Assembly: GCF_001402915.1 (NCBI RefSeq)
Contig: NZ_CP012945.1
Coordinates: 866,001-930,000, forward strand
Length of the DNA stretch: 64,000 bases
From: Devosia sp. A16
Lineage (GTDB): Bacteria; Pseudomonadota; Alphaproteobacteria; Rhizobiales; Devosiaceae
Direction of reading: 5' to 3'
The notes under the pieces were generated by a model. It did not search any database. It was not told the origin of the DNA and saw only the letters and a list, made by a program, of their open reading frames with translations. Made by a program: the position numbers and the translations under genes. Positions 53,910 to 60,818 of the stretch are shown here, in pieces. Within the stretch, counting starts at the first letter, position 1, and each line of letters starts with the position of its first letter.

Positions 53910-54063
53910 CACCTCTCCCCTCAGGGGAGAGGTCGCCGCGTAGCGGCGGGTGAGGGGTGAAGCGTCAGCCGAGTGCACTCTGATGCAGCACACCCCTCAC
54001 CCAAGCTCCGCTAAGGACCTTCGGTCCTAGCTGCGCTACCCTCTCCCCTGAGGGGCGAGGGGC
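53910..54063. repeat. Dispersed palindromic repeat, copy G
   Basis: About 154 bp with terminal hairpins ACCTCTCCCCTCAGGGGAGAGGT and CCCTCTCCCCTGAGGGG. Its right half is nearly the reverse complement of the left half of copy D. It lies between the binding-protein and permease genes, so it may help raise expression of the binding protein relative to the permease. Confidence 0.85.
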
Positions 54064-54077
54064 GCCGAGATCCGAGA

Positions 54078-55181
54078 TCAGGTAATCGACCCCTGCACCC
54101 CCTCGAGCAGCCAGTTCATGCCGTCGAGGTAGGGGTCGTAATTGTCGTAGTCCTTGTCGACGACGACCTTGCCGGTATTGTCCTTGAGCGTCCCCTTGTA
54201 GATCGGAGCGCCGGCGACCAGCGCGGCGATGGCGGCGTCGGCGGCCTTGATCGCCTCTGGCGTTGCGCCGGCGCCATAGGGCGTGTTGCGCAGCATGTCG
54301 TTATTGTAGCCACCGACCAGGAAGTTCGGCGGGGTTTTGCCGGCGGCGATGTCGTCGGCGTAGGATTTGTAGATCGTCTCCCACTTGTACTCGGCGCCGG
54401 TGATGAAGCCCTTGGGCGCCAGCGGCGCCTGGCTGGCATTGTGGCCGGCGGTCTTCACCCCGCGCCCCTCTGCGGTCTCGATCACCACCTTCGGGCTGTC
54501 CACATGGCAGGTGATGACCTCGCAGCCGGCATCGACCAGCGCATTGGTGGCCTCCGCTTCGCGCACAGGCAGGCTCCACTCGCCGGTGAAGATCACCTGC
54601 ACCGTGGCATTGGGGTTCACCGAGCGCGCGCCGAGCAGTGCCGAGTTGATGTTGGAGAGAACCGAGGGGATTGGCTTGGCCGCGACGAACCCGATCTTGC
54701 CGCCCGAGGAGAGCCCTGCGGCGACCCCGTTCACGTAATGCGCCTGGTTGAGGTACGGGAAATACGAGCCGGCATTTGGCGGGTCGGTATCCTTGTTCCA
54801 CAACGGCGCGGCGTGCCGGAAGGTGACGTCGGGATATTTCTTCGCCAGTTCCACCACGAACGGGTTGTAGTAGCCGAACGAGGTGGCGAGGATCAGGTTG
54901 GCGCCATCGAGGTTGATCATCGACTCCATGGACTTGGCCACGGCGTCGGTCTCGGGCACATTCTCTTCTTCCACCACGGTGATGCCCGGCAGTGCCTTCA
55001 GCGATTCCACCGATACGGCATGCGCCTGGTTCCAGCCGAAATCGTCCTTCGGCCCGACATAGACGATGCCGAGCACTACGCTGGTCTGCGCTTTGGCGAT
55101 CCCGAACGGCAGCGCCGACGCGGCAAGCCCGGCTGCACCGGCTTTGAGCAATGTACGGCGAGAGATGGCAGTGAGTGTCAT
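54078..55181 (-). CDS. BMP-family substrate-binding protein, Tat-exported
   Basis: A 367-residue periplasmic binding protein of the basic-membrane-protein/PnrA-like family. The signal has a twin-arginine motif (SRRTLLKAG) and cleavage near AKAQT. Family motifs are DFGWNQAHA, LATSFGYYNPF and HNASQAPLAP. The ATG at 55181 follows GGGGAAGAC. It is the first gene of the operon with biuH, ATPase and permeases. Ligands in the family are nucleosides or purines; a biuret- or ureide-like ligand is suggested by context only. Confidence 0.92.
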   Translation of the reverse strand: MTLTAISRRTLLKAGAAGLAASALPFGIAKAQTSVVLGIVYVGPKDDFGWNQAHAVSVESLKALPGITVVEEENVPETDAVAKSMESMINLDGANLILATSFGYYNPFVVELAKKYPDVTFRHAAPLWNKDTDPPNAGSYFPYLNQAHYVNGVAAGLSSGGKIGFVAAKPIPSVLSNINSALLGARSVNPNATVQVIFTGEWSLPVREAEATNALVDAGCEVITCHVDSPKVVIETAEGRGVKTAGHNASQAPLAPKGFITGAEYKWETIYKSYADDIAAGKTPPNFLVGGYNNDMLRNTPYGAGATPEAIKAADAAIAALVAGAPIYKGTLKDNTGKVVVDKDYDNYDPYLDGMNWLLEGVQGSIT

Positions 55182-55424
55182 GACGTCTTCCCCTGGATTG
55201 CACCTTTGGACGCCGCCCTTCCGGGCCCAGCGCCGGTATCCGAGGAGATCAATGCAATCCATGTGCCAAGCCGGAGCAGCGTCTGTTCGGTGCTATTCCA
55301 TCAACGTTTTCAGCGTCTTGACTGAAGTGACGCGAGAATCCCGCTTGCTCGGCCGAACCATTGAATGCTTAATGAGTCCGCAGGCTCGCCATATCTGCCT
55401 ATTATTTGATCATCTCCATGTGCG

Positions 55425-55434
55425 TTGCATACAA
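55425..55434. promoter_or_regulatory. Candidate GntR/FCD operator (TTGCATACAA)
   Basis: One mismatch from the palindrome TTGTATACAA often bound by FCD-type GntR proteins. It lies in the 288-bp gap between the divergent BMP operon and the Rieske cluster, 36 bp before the Rieske start. The likely binder is the GntR protein at 47,500-48,141. No other feature is clear in the gap. Confidence 0.35.
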
Positions 55435-55469
55435 TAGCTTGACCACCGCTAACCAAGGACCGTTTGCCC

Positions 55470-56078
55470 ATGGCTGACTGGATGCCGATTGCCCTGGGCC
55501 GCGACGTGCCTCCCGGCGTGACCCGGGCGGTGATCGTCGAGGGACGCGAGGTGATGATCTGGCGCGGCGAGGATGGCGTGGCGCATGTCTGGGAGGATCG
55601 CTGCCCGCATCGCGGCATGCGGCTCAGCCTTGGCTTCGTGCGCGGCAATGCGCTGAACTGCCTCTACCACGGCTGGCAATATGGCTCCGGCGCCAATTGC
55701 CTCCGCATCCCGGCGCACCCGGACCTGACCGTGCCACCCACCATTCGGGCCAACGCCTATGCCGCAGCCGAGGCCGGCGGCATGGTGTGGATGAGCAGCA
55801 CTGGCGCTGACGCGCCGCCGCAACTGCCCGAGCTCGCCCCGGTGCTCAGCCTCGCCGTCGAAGCGGCGCCCGAGCGAGTGCTTGCCGAACTTGGCGGCTC
55901 GACCGCCCGGGCGCTGGTGACGCTGCCCCTCGCGGGCAGCACCCTGCACATCGGCTGGCACCGCGTCCATGCGACGAAAACCATGCTGCACGCTGTTGGC
56001 GCCGACATCGACATCGCCGCCGCCACGGCGCATCTGCGGGCCCTGCGCCAAAACCTCGAACAGGGAGCCGCCGCATGA
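55470..56078 (+). CDS. Stand-alone Rieske [2Fe-2S] protein
   Basis: A 202-residue protein. Residues 1-105 form a complete oxygenase-type Rieske domain, with ligands Cys45, His47 (CPHRG), Cys64 and His67 (CLYHGW). The C-terminal half (about 110-202) lacks the mononuclear iron motif and resembles a shrunken remnant of an oxygenase C-terminal domain (HIGWHRVHATKTMLHAV). There is no flavin or ferredoxin domain. The ATG at 55470 follows AAGGA; it overlaps the next gene by 4 nt. The next gene encodes an oxygenase domain lacking Rieske ligands, so this protein probably supplies its electrons. Confidence 0.9.
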   Translation: MADWMPIALGRDVPPGVTRAVIVEGREVMIWRGEDGVAHVWEDRCPHRGMRLSLGFVRGNALNCLYHGWQYGSGANCLRIPAHPDLTVPPTIRANAYAAAEAGGMVWMSSTGADAPPQLPELAPVLSLAVEAAPERVLAELGGSTARALVTLPLAGSTLHIGWHRVHATKTMLHAVGADIDIAAATAHLRALRQNLEQGAAA

Positions 56079-56938
56079 GCCTCACCGACGACCGGGCCGC
56101 GCTCGACCAGTGGTACACGCTCGGCGCGCTCAAGGACTTTCCCATTGGCGTCACGACACAGTCGCGCCTGCTCGGTGAGGATCTCACCGTCCGCCGCCAC
56201 CCGGATGGCGTCGAGGTCCGCGCCGCCGGCCGCGCCCTGTCGGTCCGCACCGACTACCGGCATCTCTGGGCCAGCTTCGGCACGCCGGAGCGGGGACTGT
56301 TCGAGCTGCCCGAAGCCCGCGAGCCCGACCGCCGCTGGATCTTTTGCGGCCCGGTGCGCGTCCGGGCTTCCGGCCTGCGGCTGGTCGAGAATTTTCTCGA
56401 CCTCGCCCACTTCCCCTATGTCCACACCGATATCCTCGGTTCCGAGGCGCACCCCGAAGTGGCCAAGTACGAGGTCGAACAGCGTCGCGATGTCGATGAG
56501 CTCTGGGCCACCAAATGCGAGTTCTATCAGCCGAGGGCCGCGGCGGCCTCGGACGAGGGCCAGATCAGCAAGTACATGTACCGCGTGGTCAGCCCCTTCA
56601 ACGTCATGCTCTACAAGACGCCGCCCACCGCGCCCGAGCGCTGGGACGTCATCGCGCTGTTCGTCCAGCCGCTCGATGAGGCAGTCTCGGTCGCCCATGC
56701 CTTCATGCTGGTGATCGACGAGACCAGCACCGACGCCGAACTCAGCGCATTCCAGCAGATGATCTTCGTCCAGGACAAGATCGTGCTCGAGAACCAGCGC
56801 CCCTCGCTCTTGCCGCTGCAGCCGGGCCGCGAAACCCCGACCCGCGCCGATCTGAGCTCGGTGCTCTACCGCCGCTGGCTCAAGGAGAAAGAGCTTCGCT
56901 TCGGCACGGACCCCAGAACGGACCTGCCCAATGCCTAA
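56075..56938 (+). CDS. Rieske-less oxygenase catalytic subunit (NdmC-like)
   Basis: A 287-residue ring-hydroxylating-oxygenase-type protein. The mononuclear iron motif is intact: Asn106, Asp109, His112 and His117 in ENFLDLAHFPYVH, with Asp234 in FVQDKIVLEN a candidate third ligand. The first 95 residues align with a Rieske fold (WYTLGALKDFPIG, RLLGEDLTVR), but the CxH...CxxH ligands are missing. Size and domain loss recall NdmC, the N7-demethylase of caffeine degraders, which borrows a Rieske centre from NdmD. The overlaps with the Rieske gene (4 nt) and the GST gene (8 nt) point to a complex. The substrate is unknown; N- or O-demethylation is a reasonable guess. Confidence 0.87.
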   Translation: MSLTDDRAALDQWYTLGALKDFPIGVTTQSRLLGEDLTVRRHPDGVEVRAAGRALSVRTDYRHLWASFGTPERGLFELPEAREPDRRWIFCGPVRVRASGLRLVENFLDLAHFPYVHTDILGSEAHPEVAKYEVEQRRDVDELWATKCEFYQPRAAAASDEGQISKYMYRVVSPFNVMLYKTPPTAPERWDVIALFVQPLDEAVSVAHAFMLVIDETSTDAELSAFQQMIFVQDKIVLENQRPSLLPLQPGRETPTRADLSSVLYRRWLKEKELRFGTDPRTDLPNA

Positions 56939-57554
56939 GCTCTACGACTATGTGCTTTCGGGCAGCTGCTACAAGGTGCGCCTGTTGCTCAATATGCTCG
57001 GCATCGCCCACGACACCCGGGCGATCGATTTCTTCCCCGGCCGCGAGCACAAGCAGCCGGGGTTCCTGGCACTGAACCCCCTCGGCCAGTTGCCGGTGCT
57101 CGAAGACGACGGCCTCGTCCTCCGCGACGCCCAGGCGATCCTCTGCCACCTCGCCAACAAATACGACGCGTCAGGCCAGTGGCTGCCGCGCGACGAGCGC
57201 TTCGGACCGGTCATGATGTGGCTGAGCTTTGCCGGCGGCGAACTCATGGCCATCTCCGGCGCCCGGATGATCGCCATGCTCGACTATCCCGGCGACCTTG
57301 CTGCTCTGCGGGCAAAGGCCCGCGCCGCCCTCCGCCTCCTCGACGACCACCTTGCCGACCGTGCCCAGGCCGGCGGCCTATGGCTTGTCGGCGACACCCC
57401 GACCATCGCCGACCTCGCCGCGTTCCCCTACGTCGCCCTGAGCCACGACGCCGGCATCGGCCACGAGGATTATCCGGCCATCAACCTCTGGCAACGCCGG
57501 GTACGGAAGCTGCCGGGATTCGTGGGAATGCCGGGGGTGCCGGATTATTTCTAG
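56931..57554 (+). CDS. Glutathione S-transferase family protein (NdmE-like partner)
   Basis: A 207-residue GST. The N-terminal thioredoxin fold contains SGSCYKVRLLLNMLGI and NPLGQLPVLEDDG; the all-helical C-terminal domain contains WLVGDTPTIADLAAFPYV, with the N-capping box. The start ATG at 56931 overlaps the oxygenase gene by 8 nt. In the caffeine N7-demethylase, a GST-like protein (NdmE) is required to hold the oxygenase complex together. The same gene order of oxygenase then GST makes a structural role plausible, although ordinary glutathione transfer is not excluded. Confidence 0.9.
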   Translation: MPKLYDYVLSGSCYKVRLLLNMLGIAHDTRAIDFFPGREHKQPGFLALNPLGQLPVLEDDGLVLRDAQAILCHLANKYDASGQWLPRDERFGPVMMWLSFAGGELMAISGARMIAMLDYPGDLAALRAKARAALRLLDDHLADRAQAGGLWLVGDTPTIADLAAFPYVALSHDAGIGHEDYPAINLWQRRVRKLPGFVGMPGVPDYF

Positions 57555-57596
57555 GCTTGCAGACCGGTCTACTCATGGGCCTGCCGCCGACCCGAC

Positions 57597-57666
57597 AGTC
57601 GGGAGTCATCTCCCGCTTGCGGGGGAGGGGGACCACGCATAGCGTGGTGGAGGGGGGAGCCCCACG
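57597..57666 (+). repeat. Left 70-bp inverted arm of the DUF559 element
   Basis: The arm begins AGTCGGGAGTCATCTCCCGC and ends GGGGGGAGCCCCACG. Two nested hairpins are visible: TCTCCCGC/GCGGGGGAG and CCACGC/GCGTGG. The only run differing from the right arm is the loop of the second hairpin, where both versions can still pair. Confidence 0.9.
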
Positions 57667-57679
57667 AGCGGAGCTGGCC

Positions 57680-58030
57680 TTGCGATCACCGGACTTCATT
57701 CGCGAGCGCGCGAGGGACTTGCGTCGCACGATGACGCAGCCGGAAAGGCTGCTTTGGGCGTTGCTCCGCCGTAACGAACTGGGTTGGCATTTTCGTCGCC
57801 AGCACCCTGTCGGGCCCTACGTCCTCGACTTCTATTGCGCGTCGATGAAGCTGGCCGTTGAGGTCGACGGTCCGGTACATCAGGAGCAGATTGACCGAGA
57901 TCAGCGTCGAACGGCCTGGCTGAGGAAAGAGGGGATCAGGGTGCTCCGGTTCTCCACGGAGGACGTCGACGCACGACCTGCTGCGGTGTTGGCGGCTATT
58001 GCGTCCGCTGCGTCCGGTTCAACCGCCTGA
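57680..58030 (+). CDS. DUF559 endonuclease-like protein (VSR-like fold)
   Basis: A protein of about 116 residues resembling very-short-patch-repair-type nucleases. Core motifs are MTQPERLLWALLRRNELG, FRRQHPVGPYVLDFYC and LAVEVDGPVHQEQ, ending IRVLRFSTEDV. The Asp and Glu-Val-Asp-Gly residues are the likely nuclease centre. TTG at 57680 with GGAGC upstream gives a normal family length; an ATG at 57731 is an alternative, and an ATG at 57575 would translate the left repeat arm. The gene is completely enclosed by the inverted repeat. Function of the family is not established; a role in repeat mobility is a hypothesis. Confidence 0.82.
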   Translation: MRSPDFIRERARDLRRTMTQPERLLWALLRRNELGWHFRRQHPVGPYVLDFYCASMKLAVEVDGPVHQEQIDRDQRRTAWLRKEGIRVLRFSTEDVDARPAAVLAAIASAASGSTA

Positions 58031-58035
58031 CGGTG

Positions 58036-58105
58036 CGTGGGGCTCCCCCCTCCACCAGCCTTCGGCCGGTCCCCCTCCCCCGCAAGCGGGAGAGGAATCC
58101 CGACT
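58036..58105 (-). repeat. Right 70-bp inverted arm of the DUF559 element
   Basis: Inverted copy of 57597-57666. It begins CGTGGGGCTCCCCCC five bases after the DUF559 stop codon and ends GGAATCCCGACT. It could also serve as the transcription terminator of the gene. Confidence 0.9.
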
Positions 58106-58127
58106 GCGAGCTAGTGAGCCAATCCCC

Positions 58128-58433
58128 TCAGCCCCGCACCTCGAACCCGTTCCCCACCGGCCCTGCCTCGTCCACTGCCTCGATCGTCTCGACCAGAGCT
58201 TCGAGCGGCCCGAGCGTGCAGGCCATTTCCAGCGCCCCGACCAGCGCTTCCGGCCCCGCCGCCACCAGCGTCACCTCGGCGCCATCGGCACTCACCCAGC
58301 CGCGAATATCGAGCCAGCGCGCCCGTTCGGCGACGAACTCGAGGTAGCTCGCAAACTCCAGGCGGCCGCGGATTGCATAGCGCCGCCGCACCGGCGCGCC
58401 GCCTTCGACATCGGTGGAATAGTGCTGGTGCAT
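58128..58433 (-). CDS. Acylphosphatase-like protein lacking catalytic residues
   Basis: A 101-residue acylphosphatase-fold protein (VRRRYAIRGRLEF, LDIRGWVSADGAEV, and GFEVRG at the end). The loop that normally reads VQGVGFR and holds the catalytic arginine is LEFASYLEF here, and the catalytic asparagine position is also changed. It is therefore probably not an active acylphosphatase; a binding or regulatory role is possible. It lies downstream of the LacI regulator on the same strand. Confidence 0.75.
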   Translation of the reverse strand: MHQHYSTDVEGGAPVRRRYAIRGRLEFASYLEFVAERARWLDIRGWVSADGAEVTLVAAGPEALVGALEMACTLGPLEALVETIEAVDEAGPVGNGFEVRG

Positions 58434-58478
58434 CGCGCGAAGTTAAGCCGTTTCCGCGCTGACGGTCGAGCCCGCGTC

Positions 58479-58503
58479 CCCTCTCCCCTCTGGGGCGAGG
58501 GGG
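58479..58503. terminator. GC-rich hairpin between LacI and acylphosphatase-like genes
   Basis: CCCCTCTCCCC / GGGGCGAGGGG arms in the 91-bp gap after the LacI stop. It may terminate or attenuate transcription from the regulator gene. It belongs to the same hairpin style as the dispersed repeats. Confidence 0.5.
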
Positions 58504-58524
58504 CGATGGGGCACCACCAGCCCC

Positions 58525-59508
58525 CTACTCCACCCGCGCCGTCGAGCCGCGCCCGACCAGCGTCACCGGCAGCACCAGGTCCTCGGTCGGCCGGGTGGGA
58601 TCGTCGAGCCGCGAGATCAGCAGGTCCGCTGCGCGGCTGCCCAGCTCGGCCAGCGGCTGGCGGATGGTGGTCAAATCGATCAGCGGCCAGCTCGCCCATT
58701 GCATGTCGTCGAAGCCGAACACCGAGACGTCGCCGGGAACGCTCATGCCGCTGTCCTTGAGCACGCTCAGCGCCGCGATGGCCACCAGGTCGTTGACGCA
58801 GGCGATCATCGTCACCTCGCGCCGGCGGATCGCCTCGACCGCCTGCGGCGGCAGTTGCGGCACCAGGTGGACGTTGACTTCCCAGATCAGCTCCAGCCGC
58901 CCCGCCGCCGCGTCGACAAAACCCTGGCGGCGCTCGAAGCTGCTGGTGAGATCCTGGAAGCCCGAGAGCATGCCGATGCGGCGATGCCCCAGCGCAATGG
59001 CGTGCTCCGCCATCAACCGCCCGCCCGCATAGTGATCGGCATGCACGCTGTCGAGCCCGGGGAATTTCGCATCGAGCGAGACGATCGGGAAGATCGGCGG
59101 ATCGCCCAGCTTGAATTTCGGGTGCAGCAGCGCCACCGCGCCATCGACGCCATGCTTGGCGAGGGTCCGCACCACCTTCTCCTCGCGCATCGGCGCATTG
59201 CCGGAATCGATCACCAGCGTTGCGTAGCCATGCGCCTCAGCGCGCAACTGCACCGCCTGGGCAATTTCCGGGAACACCGGGCTGGTGAGGGTGGGCAGGA
59301 TGCAGCCGATGATGTTGTTGCGGCCGGTCTTCAGCGCGCGGGCCGCATTGTTGCGCGAGTAGCCCAGTTCCTTGGCGATGCGCCGTACCAGCGCATCGAC
59401 TTCCGGGGTGACCTTGTTGAGGTCGTTGAGCACATAGGACACTGTCGCCGAGGAGACCCCGGCGGCTTTCGCCACGTCCTTGATGGTCGGGCTCCTGCCC
59501 CGCGTCAT
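58525..59508 (-). CDS. LacI-family transcriptional regulator
   Basis: A 327-residue repressor. The N-terminal helix-turn-helix is TIKDVAKAAGVSSATVSYVLN, with the hinge ARALKTGRNNIIG. The periplasmic-binding-protein-like effector domain spans about 60-325 (VFGFDDMQWASWPLIDLTTIRQP). The ATG at 59508 follows GGGGATCAG. It is divergent from the second BMP-type transporter operon and most likely represses it through the palindrome at 59658-59672. The effector is probably the transported nucleoside or sugar. Confidence 0.94.
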   Translation of the reverse strand: MTRGRSPTIKDVAKAAGVSSATVSYVLNDLNKVTPEVDALVRRIAKELGYSRNNAARALKTGRNNIIGCILPTLTSPVFPEIAQAVQLRAEAHGYATLVIDSGNAPMREEKVVRTLAKHGVDGAVALLHPKFKLGDPPIFPIVSLDAKFPGLDSVHADHYAGGRLMAEHAIALGHRRIGMLSGFQDLTSSFERRQGFVDAAAGRLELIWEVNVHLVPQLPPQAVEAIRRREVTMIACVNDLVAIAALSVLKDSGMSVPGDVSVFGFDDMQWASWPLIDLTTIRQPLAELGSRAADLLISRLDDPTRPTEDLVLPVTLVGRGSTARVE

Positions 59509-59614
59509 CTGATCCCCGTTTCCCGCATCGTCATCTGTGGATGAAGTTCATAGCCCTGCCAAGTGCTTAGCGCCGAGCGACGGCGGGTCCAACCAAAGCA
59601 CGACGAAATCCATC

Positions 59615-59645
59615 TTGACTCCCCCTATAGCACCCCGCTTATCTA
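59615..59645 (+). promoter_or_regulatory. Candidate promoter of the second BMP transporter operon
   Basis: TTGACT (59615-59620) and TATCTA/TTATCT (59639-59645) with 18-19 bp spacing, about 60 bp before the binding-protein gene. The LacI-like operator lies just downstream, around the expected transcription start. Confidence 0.45.
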
Positions 59646-59657
59646 TTTACACGATTA

Positions 59658-59672
59658 AACGACCCGATCGTT
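59658..59672. promoter_or_regulatory. Candidate LacI operator (AACGA-N5-TCGTT)
   Basis: A perfect 5-bp inverted repeat with central CpG steps, typical of LacI-family sites, located directly after the candidate -10 box. Binding there would block transcription of the BMP operon. Confidence 0.55.
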
Positions 59673-59702
59673 CAGTCTCATCGCATCGTGTGGAGGAGTT
59701 TC

Positions 59703-60812
59703 ATGTCCAAATCCGTAACCCGCGTGGCGTTGCGCCGCGCTGCCCTCGGGCTGGTCAGCGCCACGGCGCTGCTCGCCGCCACTGCCGCCGGCGCGCTCGC
59801 CGCCGACAAGGTCCTGCTGCTGGTCAATGGCGCGTTGGGCGACAAGTCGTTCTTCGACTCGGCCAACAAGGGCATCGAGGAGATCAAGGCCAAGTATGGC
59901 GACGAGGTCGAGACCAAGGTGCTCGAGATCGGCGACGATCCGACTGGCTGGGAGCCGGCTTTGCTCGAAGTTTCCGAGCAGGATTGGGACCTGATCATCG
60001 GCGGCACCTTCTCACTCAGCGAGACTCTCGGCACGGTGGCCGAGCAGTATCCGGACAAGAAGTACATCCTGTTCGATGCGAGCCTGCCCTTCGAAGGCGG
60101 CGCCTACCCGAACGTCTATGCCGTGCAGTACAAGCAGAACGAAGGCTCCTATCTGGGCGGCATCCTCGCCGCGGGCCTCCTGAAGTCGGGCCTCCCGGCC
60201 GATGCCGGCACTTCGCTTGGCTTCCTCGGCGGCATGGATATCCCTGTCATCAACGACTTCCTCGTCGGCTATATCGCCGGCGCCCAGTCGGTCACCCCTG
60301 ACGTCAAGGTGTCGGTCGCCTATGCCGGCTCGTTCACCGATGCGGCCAAGGGCAAGGAGCTCGGCCTCGCCCAGTATCGCTCGGGCGTCGCCATCGGCTT
60401 CATCGCCGCCTCGCAGGCCGGCCTCGGCCAAGCCGCTGCCGCCAAGGAAACCGGCAAGTTCGTGCTCGGGGTCGATTCCGACCAGGAAGCCATCTTCGCC
60501 GAGAGCGATCCGGCGATCGCCAGCCAGGTGGTGAGCTCGGTGCTGAAGAACGTCGATGTCAGCCTGGTCCGGGCCTACGACCTCTATAAGGAGGGTAAGC
60601 TCCCCTTCGGTTCGGCCGAGACGGTCGGCCTCGCTGAAGGCGCCGTCGGCATCGTCGAGACCGGCAACTACGAGAAGCTGGCATCCGCCGAGACCAAGGC
60701 CGCCGTCGCCGACGCCAAGGCCAAGATCGCCTCCGGCGAGATCGTCGTGCCCACCGCCTTCGGCATGGACACCGCCGCGATCAACGCCATCCGCGACGCC
60801 GTCCGTCCGTAA
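59703..60812 (+). CDS. BMP-family substrate-binding protein
   Basis: A 369-residue periplasmic binding protein of the PnrA/basic-membrane-protein family. A Sec-type signal peptide covers about the first 34 residues, cleaved near ALAADK. Family motifs are GALGDKSFFDSANKG, IIGGTFSLSET and VDSDQEAIFA. The ATG at 59703 follows GGAGGAG. It is the first gene of the LacI-controlled operon and resembles binding proteins for nucleosides or purines. It is only distantly related to the one at 54,078-55,181. Confidence 0.93.
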   Translation: MSKSVTRVALRRAALGLVSATALLAATAAGALAADKVLLLVNGALGDKSFFDSANKGIEEIKAKYGDEVETKVLEIGDDPTGWEPALLEVSEQDWDLIIGGTFSLSETLGTVAEQYPDKKYILFDASLPFEGGAYPNVYAVQYKQNEGSYLGGILAAGLLKSGLPADAGTSLGFLGGMDIPVINDFLVGYIAGAQSVTPDVKVSVAYAGSFTDAAKGKELGLAQYRSGVAIGFIAASQAGLGQAAAAKETGKFVLGVDSDQEAIFAESDPAIASQVVSSVLKNVDVSLVRAYDLYKEGKLPFGSAETVGLAEGAVGIVETGNYEKLASAETKAAVADAKAKIASGEIVVPTAFGMDTAAINAIRDAVRP

Positions 60813-60818
60813 GCGCCA

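Larger units (their letters stand above)
57597..58105. mobile_element. Putative mobile element: DUF559 gene between 70-bp inverted repeats
   Basis: Two 70-bp arms (57597-57666 and 58036-58105) are inverted copies of each other except for the tip of one inner hairpin and two single bases. Each arm contains two palindromic hairpin units. The DUF559 gene occupies the interior, starting about 14 bp after the left arm and ending 5 bp before the right arm. Shorter, gene-less palindromes with the same core (copies C and F) look like non-autonomous relatives. No clear target-site duplication was found. The mobility is inference; the repeat structure is directly visible. Confidence 0.65.

Noticed and set aside
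10519..54063. The GC-rich palindromes as a CRISPR array.
   Set aside because: They are single copies kilobases apart, with no regularly spaced direct repeats, no spacers and no cas genes.
57575..57679. ATG at 57575 as the start of the DUF559 gene.
   Set aside because: It would translate the left inverted-repeat arm into a low-complexity leader; the TTG at 57680 gives the usual family length.
57597..58105. The DUF559 element as a classical IS element.
   Set aside because: No transposase and no clear target-site duplication were found, so it is described only as a putative mobile element.
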